DNA of 64,000 nt from Hymenobacter sp. YIM 151500-1 (GCF_025979885.1 NZ_CP110139.1:1364001-1428000); one strand, 5' to 3'; positions 8,856 through 18,040 are shown, counted from the first letter of the stretch. Translations and numbers: made by a program. The notes: generated by a model from the letters alone, not told the origin.

Positions 8856-9980
8856 ATGCCCACTACAAAAACGTATGCGCCGGCCCTTACGGGCCTGCGC
8901 GCCCTGGCAGCTTTCCTTGTCTTTATTTTCCACTATCGAACTGAGTTGGCGCCGGCTACCACCCGGCCCGGCCAGGTTGTACTGGCTTTCATCAGCGAGT
9001 TTCACATTGGCGTCTCTATTTTCTTTACGCTCAGCGGCTATCTGCTTTGCCGCCGCTACTTCGACCAAAGCCCGGCTACCCGGCAGGAATTTAGCACTTT
9101 CTACCTGCGGCGGTTTGCGCGCATCTACCCGCTTTTTTTCCTGCTTACCGTTGCGTACTTCCTGCTCGACCCGACGCAAACCGGCATGAAGGAAGCCACT
9201 TGGCAGCGTCATTTTGTTGCCAATATCACCCTGCTGAAAGGCTTTTCCGAGGGGCTGTATCTCACGGGCATCAGCCCTAGCTGGTCGTTGGCGGTGGAGG
9301 AAAGCTTTTACTTGCTTATCCCGCTTCTCTTCGTTCTGGCGCAGCGGTACACAATAGCCATCTGGGTGCTTTGCGTCGTGTATCTGGCCGGTCTGGGGCT
9401 TGTGCTGAGCTACTTTGTAGCGGAGTTTGGCGTTCTGGAAACTCCGCGGTTTGTGCTGGTGGGCACTTTTCTGGGCCGGAGCGCCGAGTTTCTGATTGGG
9501 GCCGCGTTTGCGCGCCTCCTGCCCGCCCGGGTGCCCCACGCTACCCGGCTGGGACTGGCTACGCTGGGCGCCGTCTTGCTGGTGCTGGTGGTTGTCAAGC
9601 TTTTCCTGCAGTTGACGGTCAGTATTGAGAGCCTGTGGGGCGTGGCAGTCAACAACTGGCTGCTTCCTTGGGGAACCGGCCTGCTGCTGCACGGCCTCGC
9701 CACTCAGCCCGGCGGGCTACTGCAGCATCTGCTCAGCACCCAGCCGGCGCAGGTCCTGGGCAAAAGCTCTTATGCTTTCTATCTTTTGCACATGGGCATG
9801 CTTCCTAACCTAGTGCTGCCATTCTTCAAAAGTCATGTGCCGTTGTTCTGGGCTATTTTGGCGTATTGCGTACTGGCCTGGGTGCTTTCTATCGGGTTGT
9901 ACTATCTGGTCGAATCCCCCCTGCACACACTTATTTTGCGGCTAGGCTCCGCCAGGAAGTCTTCCACCCAACCAGCGTAG
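8856..9980 (+). CDS. Acyltransferase family 3 (OafA/YrhL-like) membrane protein
   Basis: 374-residue protein with about ten membrane helices. Family members O-acylate surface polysaccharides or other envelope glycans. Near the N-terminus, TGLRALAAFLVFIFHY carries the Arg and His of the Acyl_transf_3 active site (His near 27). SPSWSLAVEESFYLLIPLL (about 142-160) holds the conserved WSLxxE motif, and ALVESPLH-type residues close the domain near 350. ATG 8856 gives the expected MPTTKTYAPALTGLRA start; the longer frame upstream overlaps the rnhA end. There is no SGNH extension. Acceptor unknown. Confidence 0.87.
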   Translation: MPTTKTYAPALTGLRALAAFLVFIFHYRTELAPATTRPGQVVLAFISEFHIGVSIFFTLSGYLLCRRYFDQSPATRQEFSTFYLRRFARIYPLFFLLTVAYFLLDPTQTGMKEATWQRHFVANITLLKGFSEGLYLTGISPSWSLAVEESFYLLIPLLFVLAQRYTIAIWVLCVVYLAGLGLVLSYFVAEFGVLETPRFVLVGTFLGRSAEFLIGAAFARLLPARVPHATRLGLATLGAVLLVLVVVKLFLQLTVSIESLWGVAVNNWLLPWGTGLLLHGLATQPGGLLQHLLSTQPAQVLGKSSYAFYLLHMGMLPNLVLPFFKSHVPLFWAILAYCVLAWVLSIGLYYLVESPLHTLILRLGSARKSSTQPA

Positions 9981-10032
9981 CGCCCGGCCTTCATCTTGGT
10001 TTTGCGGGCCGATACGCTTCTTCCTGTACGCA

Positions 10033-10755
10033 GTGCCCAACTCTTACTTTCAGTTCAAGCAGTTCCGAGTAGAGCAGGGCGAGTGCGCCATGAAGGTGTG
10101 CACCGATGCCTGCGTGCTAGGCGCGGTGGCCGACGTGGCCGAAGCGCGGCGCATCCTGGACGTGGGCACGGGCACCGGCCTGCTGGCCTTGATGGCCGCT
10201 CAGCGCAACCCGCTGGCCCGCGTTGAAGCGGTGGAGGTAGATGAGGCTGCCGCTGCGCAGGCGGCGGCCAACTTCCGGGCCAGCCCCTGGGCCGCGCGCC
10301 TCGCCCTACACGCGCAGTCTTTGGCGCAGTTCGCCGCTACCGGTCCTGCTCCTTTCGACCATATTCTCTGCAACCCGCCCTTCTTCCGCCATTCCCTCCG
10401 CTCCCCCGATTCGGGCCGCACCACCGCCCGCCACACCGCCCCCGACACCCTGCCCTTCGCCGAACTGGCCCGCTTCGCCGCCGACTACCTCACGCCCGAA
10501 GGCCGCCTCACCGTGCTGCTGCCCCCACCCGAAATGCAGCACTTCGAGCGGGCTGCTGCCTTGCTGGGCCTCTCCCCCGCTTCCCGGCTGATAGTTCGGC
10601 ACCGCCCTGGCAGCAAGCCGCTGCGCCACATCACGGCCTTTACCCGCCGTACCGGTTCAGCTCAGGCGGCCGAGCTGGCTTTGTACGAAGCTACTGGCGA
10701 CACGTATTCGGCGCAGTTTCGGGAGCTGCTGGGGCCGTTTTACCTGGCGCTCTGA
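10033..10755 (+). CDS. tRNA1(Val) (adenine-N6)-methyltransferase-like (TrmN6/YfiC)
   Basis: 240-residue Rossmann-fold methyltransferase. Motif I LDVGTGTGLLALMAAQ (about 43-58) binds S-adenosylmethionine. The NPPFF motif (about 114-118) is the amino-methyltransferase signature for N6 methylation of adenine. The N-terminus MPNSYFQFKQFRVEQGECAMKV matches TrmN6, which modifies A37 of tRNA-Val. The start is GTG 10033; no ATG gives this conserved beginning. It lies 52 nt after the acyltransferase and could be co-transcribed. It converges with the ABC operon, with 21 nt between stops. Confidence 0.9.
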   Translation: MPNSYFQFKQFRVEQGECAMKVCTDACVLGAVADVAEARRILDVGTGTGLLALMAAQRNPLARVEAVEVDEAAAAQAAANFRASPWAARLALHAQSLAQFAATGPAPFDHILCNPPFFRHSLRSPDSGRTTARHTAPDTLPFAELARFAADYLTPEGRLTVLLPPPEMQHFERAAALLGLSPASRLIVRHRPGSKPLRHITAFTRRTGSAQAAELALYEATGDTYSAQFRELLGPFYLAL

Positions 10756-10776
10756 GCTACAGCCGCACCGTTGCCG

Positions 10777-11496
10777 CTAATTTTCTGCCGGCTCCTGCTT
10801 AAGCGGCAGCAGCGTACTTAGGCGGGCCAGCTTGTCCTGGTGCAGCGTGTCGAGCAAGTCGGTGGAGAGGCGGGCGAAGTCGGTGGCGGGGTAGTGGCGC
10901 AGCACGCGGCCGTCGGCCAGCACGGTTATTTCGTCGCACAGTTCGGTGAGGGAGCCCAGCAGGTGGGAGGTCAGTAGGATGCCCACGCCCTGCCCGCGCA
11001 GGCGGCGCAGCACCTCCATCAGCAGCAGGTTGGTGCTCAGGTCGAGGCCGTTGAAGGGCTCGTCGAGGATGAGGTAGCGGTAGTCCTGCACCAGCAGGGC
11101 CAGCAGCGCCAGCTTCTTTTTCATGCCGGCCGAGTAGGTTTCGGCGTACTGATTGAGCGGCAGCTCCAGCAGTTGGTTCCAGGGTTCCAGGTCGGGTACG
11201 GGCCGGCCGCGGGCTTGCAGGCAGAACTCCACGTACTCGCGGCCCGTCAGGCGCGGATAGAAATACGGCTCGTAGGGCAGCAGGCCGGTAGTGGGCCGAA
11301 TGGGCCGGCCGTGGGTTTCGCGGATGATGCCCTGGTAGTCGTGGTGCAGGCCGTAGAGGCAATGCAGCAGCGTGGTTTTACCCGAGCCGTTGGCGCCCAC
11401 CAGCCCGTGCAGCGTGCCGGGCCGCAGCGTCAGGTCCACGTGGTGCAGCACGGCCTGGTCCCCGAAGGCTTTCTGGAGGCTGCGGATTTCAATCAT
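10777..11496 (-). CDS. ABC transporter ATP-binding protein
   Basis: 239-residue ATPase subunit. Walker A is GANGSGKTT (34-42). The signature is degenerate, YSAGMKKK in place of LSGGQ (121-128), as in ABC exporters of the CcmA/NatA class. Walker B is YLILDEPFNGLD (141-152) and the switch His is in LTSHLLGSL. The start ATG 11496 overlaps the end of the upstream membrane gene by 8 nt, indicating translational coupling. The partner is the only candidate permease, so this is a two-component exporter with unknown cargo. Confidence 0.92.
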   Translation of the reverse strand: MIEIRSLQKAFGDQAVLHHVDLTLRPGTLHGLVGANGSGKTTLLHCLYGLHHDYQGIIRETHGRPIRPTTGLLPYEPYFYPRLTGREYVEFCLQARGRPVPDLEPWNQLLELPLNQYAETYSAGMKKKLALLALLVQDYRYLILDEPFNGLDLSTNLLLMEVLRRLRGQGVGILLTSHLLGSLTELCDEITVLADGRVLRHYPATDFARLSTDLLDTLHQDKLARLSTLLPLKQEPAEN

Positions 11497-12448
11497 GACG
11501 AAAGTGGGAAAGACGGCGGCTACTCTTCCACAGCAGCCCCAGCAAGCAGGCCACCAGCAAAGCCAGGTACGCCGGGTTGTTACTCAGGATAGATAAGCCC
11601 ACCACCACCACACCCGCCTGGGCCAGTTGGGCGAGCAGGGCCTGGGGGTAGAAGGCATATTTGGCCAGCACCAGCATGGTAAGCACCACGGCGCACCAGG
11701 CCAGCAGGCCCGCCGTGCCGGCCCAGCCCGCCGGGCCACCGGCCAGCACCCAGGCCAGCGGGGCGCTGGTCAGCCCGAAATACAGCAGCCCCCACCCTAC
11801 CCGGCCGCGCAGCCAGGCAGCCGGGCTCCGTAGCACAGCCAGCAGCTGCGGCCACGGCTCGGGCGTGCCGTACAGCGGCACTAGCAGCAGCAGCCACGCT
11901 ACCAGGGCCAGCGCCGGGCCGGCTGCCGTGGCGCGCGTGTAAACACTTACCCCAAGCAGGCCGGCCCAGGCCACCAGCAGCCCGCGCCGGCCCCCACTCA
12001 CCCACTCAAACGCCACACTCCGAAATAAGCTACGGCGCCGTGAGGAACCGGTGCCCGCCGTAGCCGCCGGCAGCCAGGCAACAGCGGCAGCTAGCGCCAC
12101 GGTAAGCAGCGCCGGCCCCCAGCGGCCCCACGCCAGCAGCGCCAATGCCGCAGGAGTGGCCAGCAAGCTATACTCAGCTGCCAGGCCTGGGCGCGGTTGT
12201 GGCATTGTCAGGGCCAGGAAGGTGAGGTCGGCGCGGCGGCGGTGGCCGCTGGCCACGAATAGGGCTACTGCGGGCGGCACCAGCCAGCTGGTTGCGGGGC
12301 GGGCGGCAGCCGTAGCCAGGGCCCGCGCCAGGGCCAGCCCCAGCAGCAGGCCCAGCGCCACCAGCCGCCACCAGCCCAGCTCCCGCAGCTGCCGCCCCAC
12401 CACCCGCGCTCGTAGCCGCAGGTAAGCCTGCACTTCAGCCCGGCCCAT
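11489..12448 (-). CDS. Putative ABC transporter permease (membrane protein)
   Basis: 319-residue hydrophobic protein with about eight to ten helices, extremely rich in Leu, Ala and Gly. The N-terminal segment is charged and amphipathic (EVQAYLRLRARVVGRQLRELG), typical of ABC-2-type permeases whose cytosolic coupling helix contacts the ATPase. No family motif is recognised, and the assignment rests on the 8-nt overlap with the downstream ATPase gene. The start ATG 12448 is 4 nt after the saccharopine-dehydrogenase-like stop, so three genes likely form one operon read leftward. Confidence 0.72.
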   Translation of the reverse strand: MGRAEVQAYLRLRARVVGRQLRELGWWRLVALGLLLGLALARALATAAARPATSWLVPPAVALFVASGHRRRADLTFLALTMPQPRPGLAAEYSLLATPAALALLAWGRWGPALLTVALAAAVAWLPAATAGTGSSRRRSLFRSVAFEWVSGGRRGLLVAWAGLLGVSVYTRATAAGPALALVAWLLLLVPLYGTPEPWPQLLAVLRSPAAWLRGRVGWGLLYFGLTSAPLAWVLAGGPAGWAGTAGLLAWCAVVLTMLVLAKYAFYPQALLAQLAQAGVVVVGLSILSNNPAYLALLVACLLGLLWKSSRRLSHFRHD

Positions 12449-12452
12449 ACGC

Positions 12453-13826
12453 TTACCGGCTCAGGGCCGCTGGCTGCCCCACTGCCTGTTTCTCTTCCAC
12501 AAACCGGATTTCGTACTCCTGCTCCAGCTCCCGGAGGATGGGCTCGTACAAGTCGGGCAAAGTAGGAATGACCACGCCCCGCTGCGGCAGCTGGCCCTGC
12601 GCCAGGCGCCGCACAGCCATGCCCAGCGGCAGGCCCACGGTTTTGGCCATGGCCGTGGGCCCCTGCACGTCGCCCAGCACCACTAGCGACGACGTAGCCC
12701 GGTACGCCTGCCCCGCCAGCTCGTAGCCGAACTGGTGCTGCATGACAATCATGTCCTGGTCGCCGGGCTGCAGGGCCCAGCGGGCCGTAAGCAGGCGCTC
12801 CAGCAGCTGGGCAGGGGTGGCGTCGGCCAGGCCCACGGGCGTGTCGGTGAACAGTCCCAGCCAGTGCAGGCGCTCCAGCTCGGGACCCGTCGGGCTCAGG
12901 CCCAGGTAGGAAGCCAGGCGGGCGGGCAGGGCCGGCCCGGTGCCCCCGGCCGGCAAGTAGGACTCCACCAACGCGGCCCAGGTCAGGTCGGCGGAGTTGC
13001 CCAGCCGCGCGGTGTCGTCGGTGAGGCCCAGGCGCACCAGGGCGTGCCAGGCGGCGCAGTAGCCGGGGCGGCGCAGGGTGCCGCGCAGCATGGTCGGAAT
13101 GCCCTCCAGCCCGTACGGCGTCTGGTAGCTCAGGGAGTCGCGGTTGGCGTAGCCCTCAAACGTGCCGTAGCCGGGCACTTCCAGGGTTTCGGTGCGGGCA
13201 AACAGCTGCTGGTACGGAATGTAGCGCGGGTGGCCGTCTTCCACGTACTTAGCCGTGCCCTGCCCGGCCAGCACCACGTTGCGCGGGTTCCAGGTAAACT
13301 TGTAACGCCACGGATTGTCGCCCTCGGAGCCGGGCGCCAGCAGCCCGCCGCAGTAGGAGCGAAACGCCGTGACCCGCCCGCCGCGGGCCCGCACCTCGTG
13401 CAGCACCCGCATGGCCGACATATGGTCGAGGCCGGGGTCGAGGCCACATTCCATGAGCAGGGTGACGCCGGCGGCGCGGGCTTCGGCGTCCAGGGCCCTG
13501 ATTTCTTCGCTTACGTAGCTGGCCGTGGCCAGGTGGCGGCGGTGGCGCAGGCAGGCCTGGGCTACGGCGCCGTGCCACAAGGCCGGCAGCATGGAAATCA
13601 CAATATCGGCCCCGGCTACCAGCGCGTCCAACAGAGTTTCGTCGTGCACGTCGAAGGCTACGGCGCGGGCGTAGGGCGCGTGGGCCGCCAGCACGGGCGC
13701 CAGGTGGCTGGGCTGCACGTCGGCCACGGTCAGCTGCCAATCTTCGGTGGGCGCGTGGCGAAGCAGGTAGTCAATCAGGGCCGAGGCCGAGCGGCCAGCG
13801 CCCAGCAGCAGCAAACGGGTGCTCAT
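12453..13826 (-). CDS. Saccharopine dehydrogenase-like oxidoreductase (Lys9/LYS1 type)
   Basis: 457-residue NAD(P)-dependent enzyme. The nucleotide-binding motif LLLGAGRSASALIDYLL lies at 5-21, and VISMLPALWHGAVAQACL with the conserved HLATASYVS at about 76-106. The saccharopine-type C-terminal domain (MECGLDPGLDHMSAM onward) occupies the remainder. Family members form or split saccharopine (lysine metabolism) or carry out related imine reductions. ATG 13826 gives the correct N-terminus; the frame stays open to 13964 without family support. It lies 4 nt upstream of the ABC permease gene on the same strand. There is no alpha-aminoadipate gene nearby, so lysine degradation is plausible but unproven. 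Confidence 0.88.
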   Translation of the reverse strand: MSTRLLLLGAGRSASALIDYLLRHAPTEDWQLTVADVQPSHLAPVLAAHAPYARAVAFDVHDETLLDALVAGADIVISMLPALWHGAVAQACLRHRRHLATASYVSEEIRALDAEARAAGVTLLMECGLDPGLDHMSAMRVLHEVRARGGRVTAFRSYCGGLLAPGSEGDNPWRYKFTWNPRNVVLAGQGTAKYVEDGHPRYIPYQQLFARTETLEVPGYGTFEGYANRDSLSYQTPYGLEGIPTMLRGTLRRPGYCAAWHALVRLGLTDDTARLGNSADLTWAALVESYLPAGGTGPALPARLASYLGLSPTGPELERLHWLGLFTDTPVGLADATPAQLLERLLTARWALQPGDQDMIVMQHQFGYELAGQAYRATSSLVVLGDVQGPTAMAKTVGLPLGMAVRRLAQGQLPQRGVVIPTLPDLYEPILRELEQEYEIRFVEEKQAVGQPAALSR

Positions 13827-14072
13827 ACACAGGCAGATAGTGGGTGGGGACGCAGCCGGAGCCGTCGGTTTTGGTGGCCAGAGCAGCCACCGGCGCCAGC
13901 GTTGCGCCGCCAAGTATCGGCAAATCTGCGCAAAAGAATCGGTGCTACGTTGCGGCCGTGCCACAGGCCGGCAGTGCGCTAGGGGGTGTTGCGGAATTAT
14001 TGCCTACATTCACCGCCCCTTTTCACTGTCCGGGGCCGCGCGCCGGTGCCGGACCGCCCCTTCCCGCCACTC

Positions 14073-14561
14073 ATGGCCCACCCGCTCCACCTGACTATCA
14101 CCGTGGAGGTTGTCGCTTCCGAAGCCGACCTTACCCCCGCCGAAGCGGTTACCTGGCAGGCCGCCCGCGCCGCCACCAACCACTCGTACGCGCCCTACTC
14201 CCGCTTCCACGTGGGCGCGGCCCTGCTGCTCGACGACGGCACCATCTTCCGGGGCACCAATCAGGAAAATGCCGCTTTCCCTTCCGGCCTCTGCGCCGAG
14301 CGTACGGCCTTGTTTGGCCTGGCCGCCGCCCACCCCGAGCGCCGCATCCTGGGCATGGCCGTGGCTGCCCGCCCCGCCACCGGCGACTTTGTGCCTATCA
14401 CGTCCTGCGGGGCCTGCCGCCAGGTTATGGCCGAGTACGAGCACCGGCAGAACCAGGCTATTCCGCTGCTGCTGCCCGGCCCCGACGGCTCCATCTACCG
14501 CTTCCGCTCCCTCAGCGACCTGCTGCCCTTCGGTTTCTCCGCCGACGACTTGCCGGGATAA
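14073..14561 (+). CDS. cdd: Cytidine deaminase
   Basis: Hydrolytic deamination of cytidine/deoxycytidine to uridine in pyrimidine salvage. 162 residues, slightly longer than tetrameric Cdd enzymes (about 130) because of an N-terminal extension of about 25. Motifs: SYAPYSRFHVGAA (38-50), NQENAAFPSGLCAERTAL with zinc ligand Cys74 and catalytic Glu76, and SCGACRQVM with zinc ligands Cys112 and Cys115. The usual Pro before CGxC is Ser111 here, a mild departure. ATG 14073 is preferred over a farther upstream start because the intervening stretch is low-complexity Arg/Pro. Transcribed away from the saccharopine-dehydrogenase-like gene. Confidence 0.94.
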   Translation: MAHPLHLTITVEVVASEADLTPAEAVTWQAARAATNHSYAPYSRFHVGAALLLDDGTIFRGTNQENAAFPSGLCAERTALFGLAAAHPERRILGMAVAARPATGDFVPITSCGACRQVMAEYEHRQNQAIPLLLPGPDGSIYRFRSLSDLLPFGFSADDLPG

Positions 14562-14691
14562 GGTCTTAGGGTCTTGGGAGCGTAGGGGCTTAGATGACTG
14601 GTAACTACAGGGCAGTCATTCTCGTGCGCTGCTGAAGGATGGCAGCACACATCAACTTCCCATTTTACTATCTCACTCCTCGCCCCCTCCC
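14562..14691. repeat. Single arm of the CTTAGGG-word repeat
   Basis: 14563-14595 carries gtcttagggtcttggga and taggggcttaga, the same words as the 39-bp inverted repeat at 8214, but no convincing opposite arm is nearby. The rest of the gap shows nothing I recognise. Confidence 0.6.
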
Positions 14692-15351
14692 ATGCTCACT
14701 GCCCACGAACACCACTTGCCCGTTACGCGCACGGCCCGGTATTACCAGCTGGGCGAACTATCGGGCCAGACGCGGCAGGTGTGGGTGGTGTGCCACGGGT
14801 ACGGACAGCTGGCGGCCTACTTCATTCGGCACTTTGCTCATCTGGCAGCTGCCGACCCAGGTTTGGTGGTCGTTGCGCCGGAAGGTCTTTCGCGCTTCTA
14901 CTTGCAGGGCACCGGCGGCCGGGTGGGCGCCACCTGGATGACGCGGGAAGACCGGCTCACGGAAATCAACGACTACGTAGCCTACCTCAACCAGCTGACT
15001 GCGGCCCTACGAGCTCAAGCCCCGGTTGGTACTCCTATAACAGCCCTTGGCTTTTCCCAAGGGGCGGCCACCATCAGCCGCTGGCTGGCCCAGGCCGATT
15101 TTCGGCTGGCCCACCTCATCCTCTGGGCTGGTGCTTTTCCGCCCGACATGGAGCTGCCCGTTGCAGCTCAGCTGCTGCGCGGGCTGCCTGTTACACTGGT
15201 GTGCGGCACGCAGGATGAGTTTATCAAGAATGAAGACCTGGAAAAACAGCGCGACTTTTTGCGCCAGCTCGGCGTGGAGCCCGTCATTATCCGCTTCGAC
15301 GGCAAGCACACGCTGGATGCCGGCGTGCTGTCCTCATTGCTACACGCCTAA
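14692..15351 (+). CDS. Alpha/beta hydrolase, carboxylesterase/phospholipase family
   Basis: 219-residue serine hydrolase of the small esterase/lysophospholipase type. The nucleophile elbow is GFSQG with Ser122, the acid is Asp175 (CGTQDEF) and the His is His206 (DGKHTL), in the right order and spacing. The oxyanion strand ends in VVCHGYGQ (32-39). No signal peptide, so cytosolic. ATG 14692 follows a gap with a single repeat arm. Substrate cannot be told from sequence; such enzymes hydrolyse short acyl esters. Confidence 0.88.
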   Translation: MLTAHEHHLPVTRTARYYQLGELSGQTRQVWVVCHGYGQLAAYFIRHFAHLAAADPGLVVVAPEGLSRFYLQGTGGRVGATWMTREDRLTEINDYVAYLNQLTAALRAQAPVGTPITALGFSQGAATISRWLAQADFRLAHLILWAGAFPPDMELPVAAQLLRGLPVTLVCGTQDEFIKNEDLEKQRDFLRQLGVEPVIIRFDGKHTLDAGVLSSLLHA

Positions 15352-15726
15352 GCCCGACAAAGCAAAAACTCCAACACCACGCGCCGGAGCCTACAGTAGG
15401 TATCTGTAACAAAGCTGTTTAGAATCACCTAACCGTCCTGCTGAGCATGTGGCGCATCAAGCCAGCGTGCGCAGCCGCAGTCGAAGCATCTCTACCACTT
15501 CGTTGTACTGGTCTTGTCCTGCTGAGCTTGTCGAAGCATCTCTCCCGCTTCGTAAGGGCTGTTCGACGAAGCGGTAGAGATGCTTCGACAAGCTCAGCAT
15601 GACGGTGGGGTGATTTCTAACTACTTCAACGAACGGCTAACCTCTTCTCATTTAGAACGCCAGAACGAACGGCTAACCTCTCACTTCTAGCCTCTCACCT
15701 CTACGAACCTCCTCTACGAACCTTCT
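15352..15726. repeat. 375-bp repeat-filled gap
   Basis: 15434-15604 is an enlarged copy of the CGTCATGCTGAGC palindrome with an internal duplication (two GCTGAGC..TCGAAGCATCTC left arms, one right arm). From 15640 to 15726 follows a tandem stretch on the words CTAACCTCTCAC and CTCTACGAAC. The SDR stop codon lies at its edge. A similar CTAACTTCTCACCTCTAGCC stretch recurs at about 63510-63545. Confidence 0.8.
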
Positions 15727-16476
15727 CTACGAAGTGCGGCGCACCTGCGTGGCGGAGGCCTGGGCGGCAGGCAGAATCAACACTTCGGCCAAGTTGACGT
15801 GGGGCGGGCGCGTCACCATGAACTGAATCAGGTCGGCAATGTCTTCGGGGCGCAGGGGTTCCAGGCCTTGGTAGGTTTGGGCGGCGCGGGCCGTGTCGCC
15901 CTTGAAGCGCACCTGGGAAAACTCGGTTTCCACGAGGCCCGGATTCACTTCGGCCACCCGGATGTTCAGGGGTAGCAGGTCCATGCGCATACCCTGAGTG
16001 AGGGCGGCTACCGCCGCTTTGGAGGCGCAGTACACGTTGCCGTTGGGGTAGGTTTCGTGGCCGGCAATGGAGCCAATGTTGATGATGTAGCCCACCCGGC
16101 GCCGTTGCATGGCCGGCAGCACGGCCCGGCTCACGTAGAGCAAGCCTTTCACGTTGCCGTCGAGCATGGCGTCCCAGTCGCGCACGTCGCCGTCCTGGAT
16201 GGGGGCCAGGCCGTGGGCATTGCCGGCATTGTTGATGAGCACGTCCACGTCCTGGAACTCAGTAGGCAGGCTGGCCACGGCGGCGTCCACGGCAGCCTGG
16301 TCGCGCACGTCGAAGGTGAGCAGGTGGGTGGGCACGCCTTTCAGCTCCTGGGCCAGCTCCTCCAGCCGCTCCCGGCGGCGGCCCGCCAGCACCAGCCGGA
16401 ACCCGCTGCGGCCCAGCGCCACTGCCGTAGCCCGCCCAATCCCCGACGAAGCGCCGGTAATAAATGCCGTTTGCAT
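15727..16476 (-). CDS. Short-chain dehydrogenase/reductase (YdfG-like)
   Basis: 249-residue NADP-linked oxidoreductase of the classical SDR family. TGASSGIG (7-14) binds the cofactor, Arg32-Arg34 in AGRRR favour NADP, and NNAG is at 82-85. The catalytic set is Ser136 (NIGSIAG), Tyr149 and Lys153 (YCASK). Closest in feel to E. coli YdfG, a 3-hydroxy acid/serine dehydrogenase; the true substrate is unknown. ATG 16476 gives a standard start (MQTAFITGASSG). Downstream of porT on the same strand, 26 nt after its stop side, so possibly co-transcribed with ubiE-porT. Confidence 0.92.
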   Translation of the reverse strand: MQTAFITGASSGIGRATAVALGRSGFRLVLAGRRRERLEELAQELKGVPTHLLTFDVRDQAAVDAAVASLPTEFQDVDVLINNAGNAHGLAPIQDGDVRDWDAMLDGNVKGLLYVSRAVLPAMQRRRVGYIINIGSIAGHETYPNGNVYCASKAAVAALTQGMRMDLLPLNIRVAEVNPGLVETEFSQVRFKGDTARAAQTYQGLEPLRPEDIADLIQFMVTRPPHVNLAEVLILPAAQASATQVRRTS

Positions 16477-16502
16477 ATGGATACTGCGGAAAGTGCGGCC
16501 GG

Positions 16503-17321
16503 CTAGCGCCCCGACCAGATGTTGAGGTACAAGGTCACCGTGTTGCTTTTCATGCTCTGCAAGCTGCGCGTGTACACGTCGGTGGCGCCGGGCTGGTGCA
16601 GGTTGGTGAGGCCGTGGGAAAAGCGCAGCTCCGGCGAAAACTTGAAGTACGGATAAAACAAGTCCAGGCCCACGCCGTACTCCAGGGCCACGTCGGCGGT
16701 ACCGGCCCGTATCACGTTGGCTTGCTCGTCGGTGCGGCGGCTGCCCAGGGTGAAGTTGGGGTTGACGCCGCCCACGATGTAGACCCGCGTGTTGCGCCGC
16801 CGCTCCGACTTTATCTTGAACAGCACCGGCAGGTCCAGCTGGGTCGTTCCCACTTCCTGGGTCTCGATGGTTTCAGGGTCGGCGGAGGTTTGCGGCGCGT
16901 AGCCGAAATCTTTATAATCGATACGCCGCGTCAGGAAGCTCACCCCCGGCGTGAAGGTCAGCGTTAGGTAATCGGCTATGCGCAAATCACCCAAAAAGCC
17001 CACCGAAAAGCCGGGGCTAACCGTAGAATTGGCCGAAACGCCCTGCTGGTCGGGGTAGCCGGGTGCCTGCTCAATCTTGTAGCGCGAAAAGTTGGGCGCC
17101 ACGTACAGGCCCAGGTGCAGCCACCGGTCGTCGTAGCCGGGCAGGTTGTTAACCGTCACGGATTTCACCTGGCCGTTGCGGCCGCGCTTGGCGCTGGTTT
17201 GGCTTTTGCGCTGGGCCTGGGCCGTGAGCGGCAGCGCCAAAGCGGCTAGGGCCACCAGGCCCAGCCGGGCTACTTTTGCGCGGTGTAAATGGAGCTGATG
17301 CCGAACGTGAGGGGTTGCCAT
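16503..17321 (-). CDS. porT: PorT-like outer-membrane beta-barrel protein
   Basis: 272-residue exported protein. A Sec signal is seen (VARLGLVALAALALPLTAQA, cleavage before QRKSQ at about residue 37) behind a basic n-region. The mature part alternates polar and aromatic residues as in eight-stranded barrels: DDRWLHLGLYVAPNFSRYKIE, SPGFSVGFLGDLRI and a C-terminal strand ending LYLNIWSGR. PorT/SprT proteins are components needed for type IX secretion and gliding. The gene overlaps the 3' end of ubiE by 52 nt (ATG 17321), the ubiE-porT order I know from other Bacteroidota, which supports the call. The overlap suggests translational coupling. Confidence 0.83.
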   Translation of the reverse strand: MATPHVRHQLHLHRAKVARLGLVALAALALPLTAQAQRKSQTSAKRGRNGQVKSVTVNNLPGYDDRWLHLGLYVAPNFSRYKIEQAPGYPDQQGVSANSTVSPGFSVGFLGDLRIADYLTLTFTPGVSFLTRRIDYKDFGYAPQTSADPETIETQEVGTTQLDLPVLFKIKSERRRNTRVYIVGGVNPNFTLGSRRTDEQANVIRAGTADVALEYGVGLDLFYPYFKFSPELRFSHGLTNLHQPGATDVYTRSLQSMKSNTVTLYLNIWSGR

Positions 17322-17998
17322 GCGGGAGAAGTAAAGCCGACTTTACGCAGAATGGCCAGAAAATCGGGGCCATCCGGAAATGCCTGCACCGACTCGGGCA
17401 GGTACGTATAAGCGGCGCGGTCTTTGGAAATGAGTTTGCCGAATACCGGCAGGATACGCCGAAAGTAAAAGTTGTAGGCCTGCTTCAGCGGAAACGCCGT
17501 GGGCTTGGAGAATTCCAGTACCACCAGCTTGCCGCCGGGCCGCAGCACCCGCCGCATCTCCACCAGGCCCTGTTCCAGGTTCTCAAAGTTGCGCACCCCA
17601 AATGAAGCCGTCACGGCATCGAAGTGGTTGTCAGGAAACGGCAGATTCTCGGAGTCGCCCAGTTCCAGCTGAATGCGGTGGCCCAGGCCTTTTTCGGCCA
17701 GCTTGCGGCGGCCCACTTCCAGCATACCTTCCGAAATGTCCACGCCCGTCACGTGGGCATCGGGGGCGGCGGCACGCAGGGTTTCGATGGCGAAGTCGGC
17801 CGTGCCGGTGGCAATGTCCAGCACCCGCGCCGGGCGCAGCTGCTTCAGCTCCCCCACCGCCTTGCGCCGCCAATAAATATCGGTCCCGACGCTCAGGAAG
17901 TGGTTCAGGAAGTCGTACTTCCCGGCAATGCTGTTGAACATCTGCGCCACCTGCGACTTTTTGCCAGCGGCGTCATCTTTGTAGGGTACTACGGACAT
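17270..17998 (-). CDS. ubiE: Demethylmenaquinone methyltransferase UbiE/MenG
   Basis: Last step of menaquinone synthesis: SAM-dependent C-methylation of demethylmenaquinone at the membrane face. 242 residues. The beginning, KKSQVAQMFNSIAGKYDFLNHFLSVGTDIYWRRKAV, is the family N-terminal signature. Motif I is VLDIATGTADFAIE (about 55-68), followed by GVDISEGMLEVGRRK and the NPF-type stretch VTASFGVRNFENLEQGL. ATG 17998 matches the family; the longer frame to 18121 has no support. TATGTTTG lies about 43 nt upstream. Downstream porT overlaps the last 52 nt. Confidence 0.96.
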   Translation of the reverse strand: MSVVPYKDDAAGKKSQVAQMFNSIAGKYDFLNHFLSVGTDIYWRRKAVGELKQLRPARVLDIATGTADFAIETLRAAAPDAHVTGVDISEGMLEVGRRKLAEKGLGHRIQLELGDSENLPFPDNHFDAVTASFGVRNFENLEQGLVEMRRVLRPGGKLVVLEFSKPTAFPLKQAYNFYFRRILPVFGKLISKDRAAYTYLPESVQAFPDGPDFLAILRKVGFTSPAWQPLTFGISSIYTAQK

Positions 17999-18040
17999 GC
18001 TTCTTGGGGCGAACAACGAGGATTCGGGGGCGAAATTGCC